A stretch of 7,916 nt of DNA, taken from NCBI GenBank assembly GCA_031556275.1, contig JAVBTG010000175.1, forward strand, positions 1 to 7,916, read 5' to 3'. This document shows positions 5,595-7,916 of this stretch, one piece after another. The stretch's first letter is position 1; each line of letters opens with the position of its first letter. The notes beneath the pieces are model-generated. The model saw nothing but the letters and a program-made list of their open reading frames with translations. It did no database searches and was not told where the DNA came from. The translations under genes were made by a program, and so were the position numbers. The DNA is from JAKPNF01 sp031556275 (GTDB lineage Bacteria; Verrucomicrobiota; Verrucomicrobiia; Opitutales; JAKPNF01).

Positions 5595-6530
5595 TTACGC
5601 CATGCACTTTTGGATCTGGTCCGTTATCTGGATGGCCAGCTCCAAGGCGGTTTTGCCGAGGGCGCCGCCTACCTTCGGCTGCATGTGCTTGCGCACGCAT
5701 TCGGCGAAGGAGGCCAGCTCGATCATCAGCGGCTCGCCCTTTTCGATGGGGATTTCCTCCTTGGAGATGTCCATCGGGCCCGTCTTTTTGAGGATGTGGC
5801 CCGACTGGTTCATGAAGTCGAGCGAGAGGTAGGCGTTGGGCTGGAAGACGCGGATCTCGCGCACCTTCTTTTGGCTGACGCGCGAGGTGTTGATGTTGGC
5901 AACGCACCCGTTTTCAAAGGTGATGCGGGCGTTGGCGATGTCCTCGCGGTGCGAGATGACGTTGACGCCCACGCTCTCCACGTGCTTCACGGGGGAGTCG
6001 ACCAGCTGCAAAATGACGCCTAAGTCGTGGATCATGAGGTCGAGGACGACCCCGACTTCCATCCCGCGCGGGTTGAAGGGCGCAAGGCGGTCGGCGGTGA
6101 TGAAGCGCGGGGAGTTCACCTGCTTTTCCAAATAGCCCATCACGGGGTTGTAGTGCTCGATGTGGCCGACTTGCACGAGCCGCCCGCGCTCTTTGGCGAG
6201 CGCGAGGATTTTTTCCGCCTCGTCCATCGACACGCACAGCGGCTTTTCGATCAGCAAATGGCAGCCGCCTTGGAGCAGCGGCACCGCCACCTCGTAGTGG
6301 CGGTCGGTCGGCACGGCCACGGAGACGGCCTCGCACGCCTCGCCGAGCGCCTGGAGCGTCGGGAACACGGGGCAGCCGTAGAGGGCCGCGATCTCGGCGG
6401 CGCGGGCGGCGTTGGCGTCGTAGATGCCGGCCAGCTCGCACTGCGGCAGGGTGTGGTAAATGCGCGCGTGGTGCTGGCCCAGATAGCCGACACCGGCGAC
6501 ACCGCAACGGATGGGGGAGATTTCAGGCAT
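5595..6530 (-). CDS. Gfo/Idh/MocA-family NAD(P)-dependent oxidoreductase, possibly GnnA-like
   Basis: Cytoplasmic sugar (or sugar-nucleotide) oxidoreductase of 311 residues. The N-terminal Rossmann fold has GVGYLG (13-18) and an acidic residue closing the second strand (D38 in IYDAN), which usually favours NAD over NADP. EKPLCVSMDEAEKI (95-108) contains the family's Lys96, and DLMIHDLG (164-171) contains the conserved His168/Asp169 region of the C-terminal domain. GHIEHYNP (122-129) resembles the GHxExxNP stretch of homologues I associate with lpx clusters. In Acidithiobacillus and Leptospira the family member GnnA oxidises UDP-GlcNAc at C3, and GnnB then adds an amino group for amide-linked lipid A. 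Proximity to lpxB makes that role plausible here, but no GnnB is in the window, so the substrate is inferred only. Start ATG has an A-rich leader (6531-6555). Confidence 0.88.
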   Translation of the reverse strand: MPEISPIRCGVAGVGYLGQHHARIYHTLPQCELAGIYDANAARAAEIAALYGCPVFPTLQALGEACEAVSVAVPTDRHYEVAVPLLQGGCHLLIEKPLCVSMDEAEKILALAKERGRLVQVGHIEHYNPVMGYLEKQVNSPRFITADRLAPFNPRGMEVGVVLDLMIHDLGVILQLVDSPVKHVESVGVNVISHREDIANARITFENGCVANINTSRVSQKKVREIRVFQPNAYLSLDFMNQSGHILKKTGPMDISKEEIPIEKGEPLMIELASFAECVRKHMQPKVGGALGKTALELAIQITDQIQKCMA

Positions 6531-6569
6531 GGTGCTTTTTGTTTTTTAAAAAAAGGTGGAGAGGTTTGT

Positions 6570-7844
6570 TTAGCGCGTCGGCTCAAGCGTGATCGTGTGC
6601 TCGACCGGCGTGACCATCGCGGCTGTCTTTTCGCAGAGTTCCGCCGAGCGTTTGAGCACGCCGTCGCCCAGGCGGGCGAAGGCTTCAGACTCGGCCTGGT
6701 ACAGGTTCGGCAACAGCTTGCGGAATTCGACGAAGGACTGCAACAGCACTTTTACGGCCACGGTCTCGTAACCCTGCTGGCCGCGCGCGGCGCTGTTGAC
6801 GGCCTCGAAGGCCTTGTGGAAAGGATTGTTGTCCAAAAACGCCTCGGCGAGGTTCACGCCTTGGGCGAGCTCCGCTGCGGTGAAGACCTGCGAGTCTTCG
6901 CCCCAAGTGACCTTCACCTTGGGCGGGGCGTTTTTCACGACGAGCATGTAGCGGTTCAGGTTTTGGTTGAAGGGGATGAATTCCAAAATCCCCTTGGGGC
7001 TGTTGGGGCTGGCGGCGTCGCCGTAGAAGCAGAAGGGGTAACGAATGGAGCGCACGCTGACGGCGCCCTTTTTGTCCACGCCCAGGATCTCGTGGCCCTC
7101 GGTGGCGGTCGCCTTGCCGGAGGCCATGTCGACGGTGATCGTGCCGATCTCGCCGTCAAAGCCCATGGTTTTCAACAGGGCGTAGGCCATCACCAAGTGG
7201 CCGTTGGCGGCGGGGTGGATGCCGTCCGCGCCGCACAGGTGGTACTTTTCGCCGTACTTGGCCTTGGCCCTTGCCTGCACGTCCATCATGAGGGAATGCA
7301 CGTCGGCGAAATGGGTGCCCTCGGCTTCGGCGACCTCACGGACGATCTCGCCGAGCTGGCGGAGCGTCTCGTTGTACTGGGCGGGGGTGGCGGTGGGCTT
7401 GCGCATCTCGCCGGAGCCGCACGCGCCGGGGGTGCCGAGGATGATGTCGCGCACGCCGTCTTCCTTAAGGGTGCGGGCGATCGTGGTCATGGCCTTGCGG
7501 TAGTTGTCGGCGACGTCTTTGGCGAGCGGGGCGTAGCGCCCGTCGTTCATGCCGAAAAGGGTGGTGACGACCTGCGGTTTGAACAGCTGCAGGCTCGGGA
7601 TCTGGCGGGCGACGAACCCGTGCGCCGTGTCGCCGCTCCAGCCGAATTGCACCACCCGCGCCTGCTGGGCGGGCGAGCACATCAAAATATAATCCTCGAT
7701 GTAGACGGAGTAGATCTTCTGCTCGGTGATCGAGTCGCCCGCGACGACCACGAGGTCGCCTTGGCGCACCAACGGTGTCGATTGGGCGAAGGCGGGGAGG
7801 CACAGCCCCGCGCACAGCGAAAGAAGAAGGAACGCTTTTCTCAT
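6570..7844 (-). CDS. Secreted SGNH/GDSL-type hydrolase
   Basis: Probable periplasmic or exported esterase, 424 residues. A signal peptide MRKAFLLLSLCAGLCLPAFA is followed by AFA|Q cleavage. The four SGNH blocks are present: GDSI with nucleophile Ser38 (36-39), GWSGD with oxyanion Gly (68-72), FGMND with Asn100 (98-101), and DGIHP with Asp207 and His210 (207-211). Residues about 235-424 form a second domain containing NQNLNRYML (293-301) and FTAAELAQGVNLA (321-333), an arrangement I know from SGNH proteins of Planctomycetes and Verrucomicrobia. Substrates of that group are mostly acetylated or sulfated sugars, but the ester cleaved here cannot be told. It lies 39 bases upstream of the oxidoreductase on the same strand and may be the first gene of the operon or separately controlled. 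The ATG lacks a Shine-Dalgarno site. Confidence 0.9.
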   Translation of the reverse strand: MRKAFLLLSLCAGLCLPAFAQSTPLVRQGDLVVVAGDSITEQKIYSVYIEDYILMCSPAQQARVVQFGWSGDTAHGFVARQIPSLQLFKPQVVTTLFGMNDGRYAPLAKDVADNYRKAMTTIARTLKEDGVRDIILGTPGACGSGEMRKPTATPAQYNETLRQLGEIVREVAEAEGTHFADVHSLMMDVQARAKAKYGEKYHLCGADGIHPAANGHLVMAYALLKTMGFDGEIGTITVDMASGKATATEGHEILGVDKKGAVSVRSIRYPFCFYGDAASPNSPKGILEFIPFNQNLNRYMLVVKNAPPKVKVTWGEDSQVFTAAELAQGVNLAEAFLDNNPFHKAFEAVNSAARGQQGYETVAVKVLLQSFVEFRKLLPNLYQAESEAFARLGDGVLKRSAELCEKTAAMVTPVEHTITLEPTR

Positions 7845-7859
7845 GATATTTTTCTATTA

Positions 7860-7881
7860 AAGACGCGCTAGGGCGTGTCTT
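7860..7881. terminator. Imperfect hairpin upstream of the SGNH hydrolase gene
   Basis: Bases 7860-7868 and 7873-7881 pair around a 4-base loop. As plus-strand RNA the stem is complete with one G-U; as minus-strand RNA it has one C-A mismatch. On the minus strand it is followed by a short TTTAAT, so it may end the gene entering from the right edge. It lies 16 bases from the hydrolase start, so it could instead affect that gene's leader. Confidence 0.4.
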
Positions 7882-7915
7882 CCATTTCAAAACACATCGG
7901 CTGCTCGGTCAGTTT
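7868..7915 (-). CDS. Possible C-terminal tail of a gene entering from the right edge
   Basis: On the minus strand one frame reads KLTEQPMCFEMEDTP and then TAG at 7870-7868, inside the hairpin. A competing frame gives ETDRAADVF then TGA at 7889-7887. Neither tail is long enough to assign, and neither is recognised. The first is preferred only because its composition looks more protein-like; the segment may equally be noncoding. Confidence 0.25.
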   Translation of the reverse strand, partial: KLTEQPMCFEMEDTP

Positions 7916-7916
7916 C

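Noticed and set aside
5096..5791. 231-codon plus-strand open frame over lpxB start, lipoprotein and oxidoreductase end
   Set aside because: Arg/Gly-rich shadow crossing three real genes.
6027..7871. 614-codon plus-strand open frame opposite the oxidoreductase and hydrolase
   Set aside because: It spans two well-supported minus-strand genes and their gap. Its His/Val/Gly-rich product is the usual reverse-frame artefact.

Overview
The window looks like a chromosomal segment of a Gram-negative bacterium with a G+C-rich genome. Evidence for an outer membrane is a phosphate-selective-porin-type beta-barrel, a lipid A synthase (LpxB) and a lipobox-bearing lipoprotein. The protein style (OprP-type porin ending in Phe, LpxB with an SGTMSL motif, secreted SGNH hydrolase with a long C-terminal domain, A-rich leaders instead of Shine-Dalgarno sites) suggests the Verrucomicrobiota/PVC group, perhaps Opitutales. 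That placement is an inference from protein character only; no rRNA or marker phylogeny is present.

Left part (1-1285): the 3' portion of nadC (NAD synthesis) runs off the left edge on the plus strand. It is followed by about 560 bases with no credible gene. This stretch holds two divergent copies of one structured repeat unit in opposite orientation (789-942 minus, 1033-1165 plus), a separate perfect hairpin between them and an 11-bp direct repeat next to the porin stop codon.

Middle (1286-4044): an outer-membrane porin (minus) and a Fic-family protein (plus) diverge from a 173-bp intergenic region. Its last 120 bases are only about 22% G+C by direct count. This AT island is full of TACTA/TAGTA half-sites, including a perfect 12-bp inverted repeat whose right arm contains the fic start codon. 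The Fic protein has a complete catalytic motif, a built-in inhibitory motif (class II layout) and a probable C-terminal winged helix. It may therefore be a self-regulated, possibly acquired module.

Right part (4049-7844): four minus-strand genes read leftwards in the order SGNH/GDSL hydrolase, Gfo/Idh/MocA oxidoreductase, small Sel1-like lipoprotein, lpxB. Gaps are 39, 0 and 25 bases. The last three are very likely one operon, and the hydrolase may belong to it. An oxidoreductase of this type beside lpxB recalls gnnA, which makes the 3-amino sugar precursor of amide-rich lipid A, so an envelope/lipid A role for the cluster is plausible but unproven. lpxB and fic converge with only 4 bases between their stop codons. 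The right edge holds an imperfect hairpin and perhaps the last codons of another minus-strand gene.

The best candidates for something undescribed are the paired structured repeats at 789-1165 and the half-site-rich operator at the fic start.
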